From Streptomyces sp. Tue6028 (GTDB taxonomy: Bacteria > Actinomycetota > Actinomycetes > Streptomycetales > Streptomycetaceae), in NCBI RefSeq assembly GCF_002300165.1, contig NZ_MLCE01000023.1:1-64000 (forward strand): 64,000 nt of DNA, in the 5' to 3' direction. Below, one piece after another: positions 27,410 to 35,307 of the stretch (its first letter is position 1; the number at the start of each line of letters is the position of its first letter). The notes under the pieces are model-generated. The model searched no databases. It had not been told where the DNA came from and saw only the letters and a program-made list of their open reading frames with translations. The position numbers were made by a program, and so were the translations under genes.

Positions 27410-27879
27410 AGGGCGGCGACGAGCTCCAGAGGTTCAGGACTCCCGCCCCGGGGCGGTTCCGGGCTCCGGGGCCGGGAGCGGCCGGGGCCGCGGGCCCCGG
27501 CCTTCGACGGCGCGCGCGTGGAGGGCAGCACGAGAACACTCCACGCGCGCGGGTCCGAGCGAGCGCCCTGCTCCAGGCGCAGGGCTCCCGGGCATGCCCC
27601 GCTCCACGAGGACGGCTCCCGGGCATGCCCCGCTCCACAAGGACGGCTCCCAGGCGCGTGTCCTGCCCCGTGCGAGCGGCTTTGAGGCGGGTCCTGCTCC
27701 GGGCAAGGCTGCTACGAGGCGCGCCCTGCTCCGAGGCGAGCCCCGCTCCGTACAGGCGGCTGTGAGGCGAGCCCCGCTCCGTACAGGCGGCTGTGAGGCG
27801 AGGCCCGCACTATGGGAGCGGCTCTCAGGCACACCGCACGGTGGCCCGGCGCGGCGCACGGAGCGCGGCCCGGCGTGCC
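27410..27879. other. 470-bp intergenic region dominated by a minisatellite
   Basis: No gene supported. The region lies between the convergent lipoprotein and amidohydrolase genes and consists largely of the 31-bp repeats listed separately. Long frames on both strands are repeat-driven. Confidence 0.6.
27583..27796. repeat. 31-bp degenerate minisatellite
   Basis: Pairs of nearly identical 31-bp units stand at 27583-27613/27614-27644 (GGCTCCCGGGCATGCCCC core) and 27735-27765/27766-27796 (GGCGAGCCCCGCTCCGTACA core). Diverged units of similar period lie between them. The shared core is CCCCGCTCC. Confidence 0.75.
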
Positions 27880-29130
27880 TCACGACGATTCGGCCCGCCC
27901 CTGCCGTGGCAGGTCCATTCCGGCCACGGTCGCCGAGTTGCAGTACTCCCGCACCGCGCTGGTCCGCGCCACCACCCGCCCGCGGTGCACCACGATCCGG
28001 CTGTACGCCAACGACAGCGCCCCCGCGAGCCCTTCACCCCGTACCGCGAGCAACTCGGCCGGAAATCCCGCCTCCACGCGCACCTCGGGCAGTCCCAGCG
28101 CGGCCCGCGCCGCACCCGCCACGGCGTCGTACGCCTCCTCGGGGCGCAGTCCCCACCGCGAGGCCAGCAGGTACGCGGCCTCCAACGGGTCCCCCCGCCC
28201 GACAGGGTTCGACAGGTCGCGCAGGGCACCGCTGCCCGCCGCCACGCGTACGCCCGCCGCGCGCAGCATCCGTACCGGCGCGACCCCTCGGCGGTCCACC
28301 GACCCGCAGCCGCCCTGCGGCAGGCACACCACCGTGATCCCTGCCGCGGCGAGTTGGTCGGCCGCCCGGGAGGCCGCCTCGGCGGGCAGCCGTCCGAGAC
28401 CGGCGCACGGGCCGAGCGTCACGCCGGCCCGCAGCCCGCCCGCCATCGCCGTGAGCCGGGCGAGCCGGGCCGGGTCGGCGCCGTCCGTGTGCAGGTCGAC
28501 CGGGCAGCCGAGCTCCTCGGCCATTTCCAGGACCGCCTCCACGTATCCCGTCGGATCGGGATCGGTGTCCGGGCAGCCGCCCACCACGGTGGCGCCCATC
28601 TTCACGGCGTCCCGCAGCATCGCCAGACCGTCCGCTCCGGCGGCCCCGGTCAGCACCCGCGGCATCGCCACCGCCGTCAGCTCGGCGAGCCCGCGCAGCG
28701 ACCGCCGGGCCTGGAGCACCGCCGCCAGCGCGTCGAGCCCCTGTACGTCGCCGACGCGCACGTGGGAACGCAGCGCCGTGGCTCCGTGCCCGAGTTGCAG
28801 CAGCGCCGCCTCGGTGGCCCGGCGCTGGACCTCCGGGGAGTTGTAGGCGAGCGGCCCCTCGCCGTCGGCCGTCAGCGCGGTGTCGACGTGGGCGTGCGGC
28901 TCGGCCGGGGCGGGCAGGAGGAGGTAGCCGTCGAGGTCCACCTTCGCGGCGAGGCCGCCGGCGACCCCTGTCGCCAGGCTTCCCGCGGTGCCGACCGCCT
29001 CGATGCGCCCGCCGCCCAGCCGTACGTCCACGGTCCGGCCGTCGGTGAGTCGCGCCCCGCACAGCAGCAGGGTGGCCGTGTCGGCCTGGCCCGACGAGGA
29101 GTGGGGCGGCTGCGGCTGGCTGTCGGGCAT
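27880..29130 (-). CDS. Cytosine-deaminase-like amidohydrolase with missing metal ligands
   Basis: Amidohydrolase-fold protein of 416 residues. The first metal motif is intact (LPAPAEPHAHVDTAL, with HxH), and a later His is present in PVDLHTDGAD. Compared with E. coli CodA, the Glu after that His appears as Gly, the His of the VTASH block appears within VTLGPCAGLG, and the Asp of the GHDD block appears within AAGSGALRD. Thus several residues expected for deamination are absent by hand alignment. The GRGDPLEAAYLLAS block downstream is well conserved. It may be a non-catalytic relative or use different chemistry. The ATG has AGGAG upstream. Confidence 0.75.
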   Translation of the reverse strand: MPDSQPQPPHSSSGQADTATLLLCGARLTDGRTVDVRLGGGRIEAVGTAGSLATGVAGGLAAKVDLDGYLLLPAPAEPHAHVDTALTADGEGPLAYNSPEVQRRATEAALLQLGHGATALRSHVRVGDVQGLDALAAVLQARRSLRGLAELTAVAMPRVLTGAAGADGLAMLRDAVKMGATVVGGCPDTDPDPTGYVEAVLEMAEELGCPVDLHTDGADPARLARLTAMAGGLRAGVTLGPCAGLGRLPAEAASRAADQLAAAGITVVCLPQGGCGSVDRRGVAPVRMLRAAGVRVAAGSGALRDLSNPVGRGDPLEAAYLLASRWGLRPEEAYDAVAGAARAALGLPEVRVEAGFPAELLAVRGEGLAGALSLAYSRIVVHRGRVVARTSAVREYCNSATVAGMDLPRQGRAESS

Positions 29131-29434
29131 CGCGCTCCTGGTGCTCGGGTGCGGGACGGGCGCCCGCGAGGAGCGGGACTCAAGATCACTCAGCGTGGGT
29201 CGAGCCTAGGGTGGCAACCCGCCCACGTCGGGGAGGAGCGCAATAGTCGTACCGGTGTGGCCTGCTGGTTCCGGAGCGCGCGGCCCCGGGACGATCCCTG
29301 GTGATCAGAGGTGCGTGAGGGGCTCCGGAGGGCCCGTGGGGAAGCCCGCGGAAGCGGAAGGGAACAGGCCGGGGCGGGTGCCGCGAAACGGATTTGGGCG
29401 ATCGGCGGCCTACCGTGTAATGTCTTCATCGCTC
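29131..29434. other. Divergent region between amidohydrolase and tRNA-Thr
   Basis: About 300 bases with no supported gene. It holds the tRNA promoter listed separately and presumably a minus-strand promoter for the amidohydrolase. Confidence 0.5.
29394..29421 (+). promoter_or_regulatory. Promoter of tRNA-Thr/tRNA-Met
   Basis: TTGGGC and TGTAAT are spaced by 16 bases, with the -10 about 14 bases before the mature tRNA-Thr. The -10 matches the housekeeping consensus at five of six positions. Confidence 0.6.
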
Positions 29435-29507
29435 GCCCCAATAGCTCAGTCGGCAGAGCGTCTCCATGGTAAGGAGAAGGTCTACGGTTCGATTCCGTAT
29501 TGGGGCT
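29435..29507 (+). tRNA. tRNA-Thr (GGT)
   Basis: 73 bases. Acceptor GCCCCAA/TTGGGGC, anticodon stem TCTCC/GGAGA around ATGGTAA (anticodon GGT), T-arm TACGG-TTCGATT-CCGTA. CCA not encoded. First of two clustered tRNAs before rpmG. Confidence 0.97.
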
Positions 29508-29553
29508 CTGGTGTGAGAGGTTCCCGTCGCAAGACGGGGCCCGATCGCATCAC

Positions 29554-29626
29554 AGCGGTGTAGCTCAGTCGGTAGAGCAAGCGGCTCATAATCGCTGTGT
29601 CACCGGTTCAAGTCCGGTCACCGCTA
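29554..29626 (+). tRNA. tRNA-Met (CAT), elongator type
   Basis: 73 bases. Acceptor AGCGGTG/CACCGCT, anticodon loop CTCATAA (anticodon CAT), T-arm CACCGG-TTCAAGT-CCGGT. The acceptor is fully paired at its first base pair (A-T), unlike an initiator tRNA. Confidence 0.95.
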
Positions 29627-29631
29627 CTGAC

Positions 29632-29669
29632 AGTAGCCGATTGTGGGGTCGGTCCTTCGATCGGCTACT
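29632..29669 (+). terminator. Hairpin between tRNA-Met and rpmG
   Basis: AGTAGCCGAT and ATCGGCTACT form a perfect 10-bp stem with an 18-base loop, followed by a T-rich stretch (CTTCTATGCGTTAAT). Either a terminator for the tRNAs or a processing site. Confidence 0.5.
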
Positions 29670-29714
29670 CTTCTATGCGTTAATCGTCCCATCCGTTCGT
29701 CAAGGAGCACTCCT

Positions 29715-29879
29715 GTGGCTGCCACCGACGTCCGCCCGAAGATCACGCTGGCCTGCGTGGAGTGCAAGGAGCGGAACTACATCACCAAGAAGAACCGGCG
29801 TAACAACCCGGACCGACTGGAGATGAAGAAGCACTGCCCGCGTTGCAACGCGCACACCGCGCACCGCGAAACGCGATAA
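29715..29879 (+). CDS. rpmG: 50S ribosomal protein L33
   Basis: Ribosomal protein of 54 residues. It has both zinc-binding pairs, CVEC and CPRC (C-plus type), and the family core ERNYITKKNRRNNPDRLEMK. The GTG at 29715 has AAGGAG 7 bases upstream; a longer ATG frame passes through the tRNA-proximal region and is rejected. The position beside MaoC genes and secE-nusG matches actinobacterial order. Confidence 0.96.
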   Translation: MAATDVRPKITLACVECKERNYITKKNRRNNPDRLEMKKHCPRCNAHTAHRETR

Positions 29880-29894
29880 ATCAGGCTCGTACAC

Positions 29895-29924
29895 GAGGCC
29901 GTCCCCTTCGCGGGGGGCGGCCTC
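29895..29924 (+). terminator. Terminator after rpmG
   Basis: GAGGCCGTCCCC pairs with GGGGGCGGCCTC around a TTCG-containing loop. Confidence 0.75.
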
Positions 29925-30152
29925 GCGTCGTTGTGGACCCGAGGCGCCCCAGGGTGCGGCGGGTCCGGACGAGTGCCGCGTCGCCGCAGGGCGCCGCGTC
30001 GTTATAGAGCGAAGACAGCCCGCCCGGCTATGACAGGAGCGACGACCCGTCCCGGCCAGGGCGGGAAGACAATCCGTTCCGGTCCGGACGGGACGACATT
30101 CCGCCGGCCGGGACGCCGAGTCCAGCGAAGACAACCAGGAGGTGCCGAGCCC

Positions 30153-30605
30153 ATGGCGCTCGACCAGTCCTTCGTGGGGCGGTCCTACCCGCCCACCGAC
30201 CCCTACGAGGTCGGCCGGGAGAAGATCCGCGAGTTCGCGGAGGCCGTCGGGGACCTCAACCCCGCGTACACGGATCCGGAGGCCGCCAAGGCGCTCGGGC
30301 ACGCCGATGTGATCGCCCCGCCGACCTTCGTGTTCGCGATCACGTTCAAGGCCGCCGGTCAGGTCGTCCAGGACCCGCAACTGGGCCTCGACTACAGCCG
30401 AGTGGTGCACGGCGACCAGAAGTTCGCCTACACCCGCCCCGTGCGCGCGGGCGACCGGCTCACGGTCACCTCGACGATCGAGTCGATCAAGTCCCTCGCG
30501 GGCAACGACATCCTGGACATCCGTGGCGAGGTCCACGACGAGTCGGGCGAGCACGTCGTGACGGCCGTCACCAAGCTGGTCGCACGCGCGGCGGAGGAGG
30601 GCTGA
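30153..30605 (+). CDS. HadA-like MaoC dehydratase subunit (UPF0336)
   Basis: Hot-dog fold protein of 150 residues. The MaoC-like N-terminal dehydratase stretch reads VGDLNPAYTDPEAAKALGHADVI, in which the catalytic His of the hydratase-2 motif is replaced by Tyr/Thr positions. This is the pattern of the non-catalytic HadA partner. ATG with AGGAGG upstream (spacing 11). It is followed 1 base later by the HadB-like gene, so the two probably form a heterodimer as in mycobacterial (3R)-hydroxyacyl-ACP dehydratase. In Streptomyces the substrate is unsettled since mycolic acids are absent. Confidence 0.85.
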   Translation: MALDQSFVGRSYPPTDPYEVGREKIREFAEAVGDLNPAYTDPEAAKALGHADVIAPPTFVFAITFKAAGQVVQDPQLGLDYSRVVHGDQKFAYTRPVRAGDRLTVTSTIESIKSLAGNDILDIRGEVHDESGEHVVTAVTKLVARAAEEG

Positions 30606-30606
30606 C

Positions 30607-31035
30607 ATGACGGCGAAGATCACTTACGCGGACGTCGAGGTCGGCACCGAACTGCCGGCCCAGACCTTCCCCGTCACCCGGGCCACCCTGGTCCAGTACG
30701 CGGGCGCCTCCGGGGACTTCAACCCGATCCACTGGAACGAGAAGTTCGCGGTCGAGGTCGGTCTCCCCGACGTCATCGCCCACGGCATGTTCACCATGGC
30801 CGAGGCGATCCGCGTCGTCACCGACTGGGTCGGCGACCCGGGCGCGGTCGTCGAGTACGGCGTCCGCTTCACCAAGCCCGTCGTCGTCCCGAACGACGAC
30901 AAGGGCGCCACGATCGAGGTCAGCGCCAAGATCGGGGCCAAGCTCGACGACAACACCGTCCGCGTCGACCTCACCGCGACGAGCGCGGGCCAGAAGGTCC
31001 TGGGCATGTCACGAGCGGTCGTACGGCTGGCCTGA
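30607..31035 (+). CDS. HadB-like MaoC dehydratase, catalytic subunit
   Basis: Hot-dog fold protein of 142 residues. The hydratase-2 motif is complete: YAGASGDFNPIHWNEKFA and VGLPDVIAHGMF, with the Asp and His expected for catalysis. Partner of the HadA-like protein just upstream. Likely (3R)-hydroxyacyl thioester dehydratase. A hairpin at 31137-31171 ends the operon. Confidence 0.88.
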   Translation: MTAKITYADVEVGTELPAQTFPVTRATLVQYAGASGDFNPIHWNEKFAVEVGLPDVIAHGMFTMAEAIRVVTDWVGDPGAVVEYGVRFTKPVVVPNDDKGATIEVSAKIGAKLDDNTVRVDLTATSAGQKVLGMSRAVVRLA

Positions 31036-31136
31036 GAGGCCGGAGCGGGCCGCGAGGGCTCGACGGAAGTGCCGTGAAGGCACGACGGAAGCGCCGCGAG
31101 CTTGCGGCGGAAGTACGGAAGTACGGAAGTACGGAA

Positions 31137-31171
31137 GTAAGGGGCGTCCTCCATGGCGGGGCGCCCCTTAC
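31137..31171 (+). terminator. Terminator of the HadAB-like operon
   Basis: GTAAGGGGCG pairs with CGCCCCTTAC over a 15-base loop. Just before it lie three AAGTACGG octamers (from 31111), and after it two 27-bp direct repeats at 31197-31223 and 31224-31250 (GGGCAAGGCGTTCCG core). Confidence 0.6.
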
Positions 31172-31276
31172 GTGCGTGAGGACCCCTACCGGCCCCAACG
31201 CGCCGCGAGGGCAAGGCGTTCCGAACGCGCTGCGGGGGCAAGGCGTTCCGTCGGCAGGCTCCGAGCCGGGCCCCCT

Positions 31277-31306
31277 TGACGTAGTTAGTGATTGAGTACT
31301 AACTTA
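31277..31306 (+). promoter_or_regulatory. tetR promoter overlapped by its operator
   Basis: TTGACG and TAACTT are spaced by 18 bases. The expected start point, 6-7 bases past the -10, falls at the ATG at 31312, so the mRNA is probably leaderless. Confidence 0.65.
31285..31304. promoter_or_regulatory. TetR operator GTTAGT-N8-ACTAAC, copy 1
   Basis: Perfect 6-base arms with an 8-base spacer, lying between the -35 and -10 of the regulator's own promoter. The same arms and spacing occur at 32041-32060 before the exporter. Confidence 0.8.
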
Positions 31307-31311
31307 CTCGC

Positions 31312-31881
31312 ATGGTCAGGATGAGCGCAGAGGAGAGGCGCGAGAGCGTCATCCGCGCGGCGATGAGCGAGTTCGCCCGCGGCGGCTACTACGGCACATC
31401 CACCGAGGCGATCGCCAAGCGCGTCGGTGTCTCGCAGCCGTACCTCTTCCGCCTCTTCCCGGGCAAGAAGGCGATCTTCCTCGCGGCGGCCGAGTACTGC
31501 ATGGAGCTCACTCGGCGCACCTTCGAGGAGGCCTCCGAGGGGCTGCAGGGTGAAGACGCCCTGCATGCCATGGCGAACGCGTACGTCAAGGTCATCGCCG
31601 AGCAGCCGGAGCGGCTGCTCATGCAGATGCAGATGTACGTCGCCGTGGCCGCGGCCGAAGAGGCCGGTGACCGAGAACTCGGCGAGGCGGTGCGGGCCGG
31701 CTGGATGCGGCTCTGGGACGTGGTCCACGTGCCGCTGGGTGCGGACGTGGACGAGACCGCGACCTTCATGGCGTACGGAATGCTCGTCAACTGCCTGGTG
31801 TCCATGGGCTTCCCGCCCGAGCATCGGGTGTGGGAAGGGCTCTATCCGTCGGCGAGGATCACGGGCCGGCTGGAGAAGTAG
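31312..31881 (+). CDS. TetR-family transcriptional regulator
   Basis: Repressor of about 189 residues. The N-terminal helix-turn-helix is clear (RRESVIRAAMSEFARGGYYG, then TSTEAIAKRVGVSQPYLFRL, then FPGKKAIFLAA). The C-terminal ligand domain is helical and variable. It most likely represses itself and the DHA2 exporter gene downstream through the shared palindrome; the inducer is probably a pump substrate. Start ATG at 31312 is favoured by the promoter position; ATG 31321 is an alternative. Confidence 0.92.
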   Translation: MVRMSAEERRESVIRAAMSEFARGGYYGTSTEAIAKRVGVSQPYLFRLFPGKKAIFLAAAEYCMELTRRTFEEASEGLQGEDALHAMANAYVKVIAEQPERLLMQMQMYVAVAAAEEAGDRELGEAVRAGWMRLWDVVHVPLGADVDETATFMAYGMLVNCLVSMGFPPEHRVWEGLYPSARITGRLEK

Positions 31882-32040
31882 GCGCGACGGGTCCGGCGGG
31901 CCTCACGGGCCATTCCGGCCCGACGGGTTCGACGGGTTCGACGGGCTGAGGGTTGAGATACGCGGGCTGAGGCCTGAGACGGACGCAGGGACCGCGGGTC
32001 CGGAGTCGGGGGAATTCCTGCCCTCTCCATGCCCGCGAAA

Positions 32041-32060
32041 GTTAGTCAGCAATAACTAAC
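32041..32060. promoter_or_regulatory. TetR operator GTTAGT-N8-ACTAAC, copy 2
   Basis: Same palindrome and spacing as the site before tetR, here 30 bases upstream of the exporter ATG. No clear -35/-10 pair was assigned. Confidence 0.8.
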
Positions 32061-32090
32061 CATTGATGGTCATCACGCTCTGGGGGAGCG

Positions 32091-33566
32091 ATGTCACAGG
32101 GAACGGCACAGTCCGCACCGGCGGGGCACACGGAACCGGCAGCACGTCGCGGGGGAGCGGTCTGGGCCCTCGTCATCACCAGCGTCGCCGGATTCATGGC
32201 GGCCCTCGACAATCTCGTCGTCACCACCGCCCTGCCCTCGATCCGCAAGGACCTCGGAGGAGCGCTCGACGACCTGGAATGGACCGTGAGCGCCTACACG
32301 CTCACCTTCGCCGTCCTGCTGATGTTCGGCGCGGCGCTCGGTGACCGCTTCGGACGCCGACGGCTCTTCCTCGTCGGGCTGAGCGTCTTCACCGGCGCCT
32401 CCGCCGCCGCGGCCATGGCGCCCGGCATCGACTCCCTGATCGCCGCCCGGGCGGTCCAGGGCGTGGGTGCGGCGATCATGATGCCGCTGACCCTGACCCT
32501 GCTGACCGCGGCGGTTCCGCCCGCCAGGCGCGGGATGGCGTACGGGATCTGGGGTGCCGTCAACGGACTCGCGGTCGCCTCCGGTCCGCTCATCGGCGGC
32601 AGCCTCACCGAACACGTGTCCTGGCACTGGATCTTCTGGCTGAACGTGCCGCTCGGCCTGGCCCTGCTGCCGCTCGCCCGACTGCGCCTCTCCGAGTCGC
32701 ACGGCACCGGCGCGCGGCTCGACGTCCCCGGCACCCTGCTCGCCAGCGGCGGCCTCTTCGGGATCGTCTACAGCCTGGTCCGCGGACCCGCCGACGGCTG
32801 GACCAGCCCGCTCGTCCTGACGGGCCTGTTCGCGGGCACCGCGCTGCTCGCCGGATTCGTCCTGCACGGCAGCCGCGCCAAGAACCCGATGCTGCCGATG
32901 CGGCTCTTCCGCTCCCGCGCCTTCGCCGGGATCAACGCCGCGAGCCTGCTGATGTTCCTCGGGATGTTCGGCTCGATCTTCCTGCTCAGCCAGTACATGC
33001 AGGGCGTCCTGGGCTACTCGCCGACCGAGGCGGGACTGCGGATGCTGCCCTGGACCGGCATGCCGATGCTCGTCGCGCCGATCGCCGGCTACCTCTCCGA
33101 CCGCATCGGCGGGCGCCCGGTGGTGGCCACCGGCCTCTTCCTCCAGGCCGCGGGCCTCGCGTACTACGCCACCGTGATCGCCGCCGACGCCTCGTACCTC
33201 TCCCAGCTGCCCGCGCTGATCATCAGCGGCGTCGGGATGTCCCTGTACTTCGCGCCCGCCTCCAACCTGGTCATGTCCAGCGTCAGCGCCACCGAGCAGG
33301 GCATCGCCTCCGGCGCCAACAACGCGCTGCGCGAGGTGGGCGGCGCGCTCGGCATCGCGGTGATGTCCTCGATCTTCTCCGCGCAGGGCGGCTACGAGTC
33401 CGCGCAGAGCTTCGTCGACGGCCTGCGGCCCGCCCTCGTGGTCGGTTCCTCGGTCGTCGCCCTGGCGGGCATCGCGGCCCTGGTCATCCCGACCGCACGC
33501 CGTGCCGCACGGACGCCCGTCGCGTCCTCCGCGCCGGCCCCCGCCCTCGAGACCGCCACCCACTGA
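32091..33566 (+). CDS. DHA2-family (EmrB/QacA type) MFS drug exporter
   Basis: Multidrug:proton antiporter of 491 residues with about 14 helices. Motif A is GAALGDRFGRRRLFL, the first helix carries the family pattern ALDNLVVTTALPSIRKDL, and the antiporter motif C appears as NGLAVASGPLIGG. The substrate is unknown. ATG with GGGGGAG upstream. Regulated by the adjacent TetR through the operator at 32041. The following small gene lies 20 bases downstream and is likely cotranscribed. Confidence 0.93.
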   Translation: MSQGTAQSAPAGHTEPAARRGGAVWALVITSVAGFMAALDNLVVTTALPSIRKDLGGALDDLEWTVSAYTLTFAVLLMFGAALGDRFGRRRLFLVGLSVFTGASAAAAMAPGIDSLIAARAVQGVGAAIMMPLTLTLLTAAVPPARRGMAYGIWGAVNGLAVASGPLIGGSLTEHVSWHWIFWLNVPLGLALLPLARLRLSESHGTGARLDVPGTLLASGGLFGIVYSLVRGPADGWTSPLVLTGLFAGTALLAGFVLHGSRAKNPMLPMRLFRSRAFAGINAASLLMFLGMFGSIFLLSQYMQGVLGYSPTEAGLRMLPWTGMPMLVAPIAGYLSDRIGGRPVVATGLFLQAAGLAYYATVIAADASYLSQLPALIISGVGMSLYFAPASNLVMSSVSATEQGIASGANNALREVGGALGIAVMSSIFSAQGGYESAQSFVDGLRPALVVGSSVVALAGIAALVIPTARRAARTPVASSAPAPALETATH

Positions 33567-33586
33567 AGCCCGGAAGGAGCCCGGAC

Positions 33587-33967
33587 ATGCCCACTCTTCC
33601 CTGGACCGTGCCGAACACGCCGCCGCAGGACACCGAGCTGCACGTGATGGCCTCCCGGTTCGAGACCCGCACCCTGTGGGGAGCGCTCCGGTTCTTCGCG
33701 CGGACGCCGGGCGTGTGGCGGCAGGTCGGCAAGGCACCCGGCGCGTACGGCGCCTCGCTGAAGGCGGCGCCCCTGCGGCGCACCTTCTGGACCGTGTCCG
33801 CCTGGGAGTCGCCCGCCGCCCTCAAGGAGTTCGCCCGCTCCGGCCCGCACGCCCCGGCCGCGGGGGGCCTGCGACACCAGATGAAGGACGCGAAGTTCCT
33901 CACCTGGAAGACATCCGCCGACGAGCTGCCCCTCGACTGGGCGCAGGTGCTGCGACGCTTCGACTGA
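33587..33967 (+). CDS. DUF3291-like (dimeric alpha/beta-barrel) protein
   Basis: Cytoplasmic protein of 126 residues. The layout (ELHVMASRFETRTLWGALRF, APGAYGASLKAAPLRRTFW, TVSAWESPAALKEFARSGPH) resembles DUF3291 and heme/antibiotic monooxygenase-like folds. ATG with GGAAGGAG upstream. Cotranscribed with the exporter, so possibly modifying the same compound (inference). A strong terminator follows. Confidence 0.7.
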   Translation: MPTLPWTVPNTPPQDTELHVMASRFETRTLWGALRFFARTPGVWRQVGKAPGAYGASLKAAPLRRTFWTVSAWESPAALKEFARSGPHAPAAGGLRHQMKDAKFLTWKTSADELPLDWAQVLRRFD

Positions 33968-33976
33968 CCGCACGTG

Positions 33977-34019
33977 ACACGGCTGTGGCCCCGCCCCGAC
34001 GGCGGGGCCACAGCCGTGT
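33977..34019 (+). terminator. Terminator after the exporter operon
   Basis: A 19-bp perfect stem (ACACGGCTGTGGCCCCGCC and its complement) with a 5-base loop. Confidence 0.85.
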
Positions 34020-34104
34020 CCGTGCCGCCACGGAGGGCGTATGCCGTCGTGCCCGCCGCCACCGGTGGCCGGACGCCCCCGGCCCTTCTCGTAGTCTTGG
34101 GCGC

Positions 34105-35160
34105 GTGCAGGAACTCCACGACGCCCCGCTCGCCCCGCTGACCACCTTCCGGCTCGGGGGCCCGGCCACCCGGCTGATCACCGCCACGACCGACGCCGAG
34201 GTCGTCGCCGCCGTGCGCGAGGCCGACGACACCGGTACGCCGCTGCTGCTCATCGGCGGCGGATCGAACCTGGTCATCGGCGACAAGGGCTTCGACGGCA
34301 CGGCCCTGCGCATCGCCACGACCGGCTTCGCGCTCGACGGCACGCGGCTGGAGCTGGCGGCCGGCGAGGTGTGGACCGACGTGGTCGCCCGCACCGTCGA
34401 AGCCGGACTCGCCGGCATCGAGTGCCTCGCCGGCATCCCCGGCTCCGCGGGCGCCACCCCGATCCAGAACGTGGGCGCGTACGGCCAGGAAGTGTCGTCG
34501 ACGATCACCGAAGTGGTCGCCTACGACCGCACGGCGCGCGAGACGGTCACGCTGACGAACGCGGAGTGCGCCTTCTCGTACCGGCACAGCCGCTTCAAGG
34601 CCGACCCCGACCGTTACGTCGTGCTCCGCGTCCGCTTCCGGCTGGAGGACGCGGAAGGGCTGTCGGCTCCGATCAGGTACGCGGAGATGGCCCGCGTGCT
34701 CGGCGTGGAACCCGGCGACCGGGTGCCGCTGACGGCCGCCCGCGAGACGGTGCTGGGGCTGCGCTCCGGCAAGGGCATGGTCCTGGACCCCGAGGACCAT
34801 GACACCTGGTCCGCCGGGTCGTTCTTCACGAACCCGATCCTCAGCGACGAGGAGTTCGCCGCGTTCCACGCGCGCGTGGAGGACCGGCTCGGCGCCGGGA
34901 CCGTACCGCCCGCGTACCCGGCGGGCGACGGCAACACCAAGACCTCCGCGGCCTGGCTGATCGACAAGTCCGGCTTCACCAAGGGCTACGGCAGCGGGCC
35001 CGCGCGGATCTCCACCAAGCACACGCTCGCCCTCACCAACCGGGGCGAGGCCACCACCGAGGACCTCCTCGCGCTGGCCCGCGAGGTCGTCGCCGGCGTC
35101 CACGAGGCCTTCGGGATCACCCTGGTCAACGAGCCCGTCACGGTCGGCGTACGCCTCTAG
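34105..35160 (+). CDS. murB: UDP-N-acetylenolpyruvoylglucosamine reductase
   Basis: Flavoenzyme that reduces UDP-GlcNAc-enolpyruvate to UDP-MurNAc, the second step of peptidoglycan precursor synthesis; 351 residues. The FAD-binding motif is LLLIGGGSNLVIGD, then LAGIPGSAGATPIQNVGAYG and FSYRHSRFK. The catalytic Ser lies in AGSFFTNPI and the C-terminal Glu in TLVNEPVTVGVRL. The GTG at 34105 fits: a TAGTCT-like -10 lies 7 bases before it, so the mRNA may be leaderless. Longer frames are rejected. Confidence 0.95.
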   Translation: MQELHDAPLAPLTTFRLGGPATRLITATTDAEVVAAVREADDTGTPLLLIGGGSNLVIGDKGFDGTALRIATTGFALDGTRLELAAGEVWTDVVARTVEAGLAGIECLAGIPGSAGATPIQNVGAYGQEVSSTITEVVAYDRTARETVTLTNAECAFSYRHSRFKADPDRYVVLRVRFRLEDAEGLSAPIRYAEMARVLGVEPGDRVPLTAARETVLGLRSGKGMVLDPEDHDTWSAGSFFTNPILSDEEFAAFHARVEDRLGAGTVPPAYPAGDGNTKTSAAWLIDKSGFTKGYGSGPARISTKHTLALTNRGEATTEDLLALAREVVAGVHEAFGITLVNEPVTVGVRL

Positions 35161-35307
35161 CGAGCCCGGGCGCCACCCGCGCGGACCCGGACACCCTCAC
35201 CCCGGCACCGGCCCGCCCGGCGCGCGCGGGCGCGGGCGCGGGCGCGGCACAGCCTCACGCCCGGGACGCGGCGGCCCGGCACGCTCCGGACAGCGGCGCG
35301 CGGCCCC

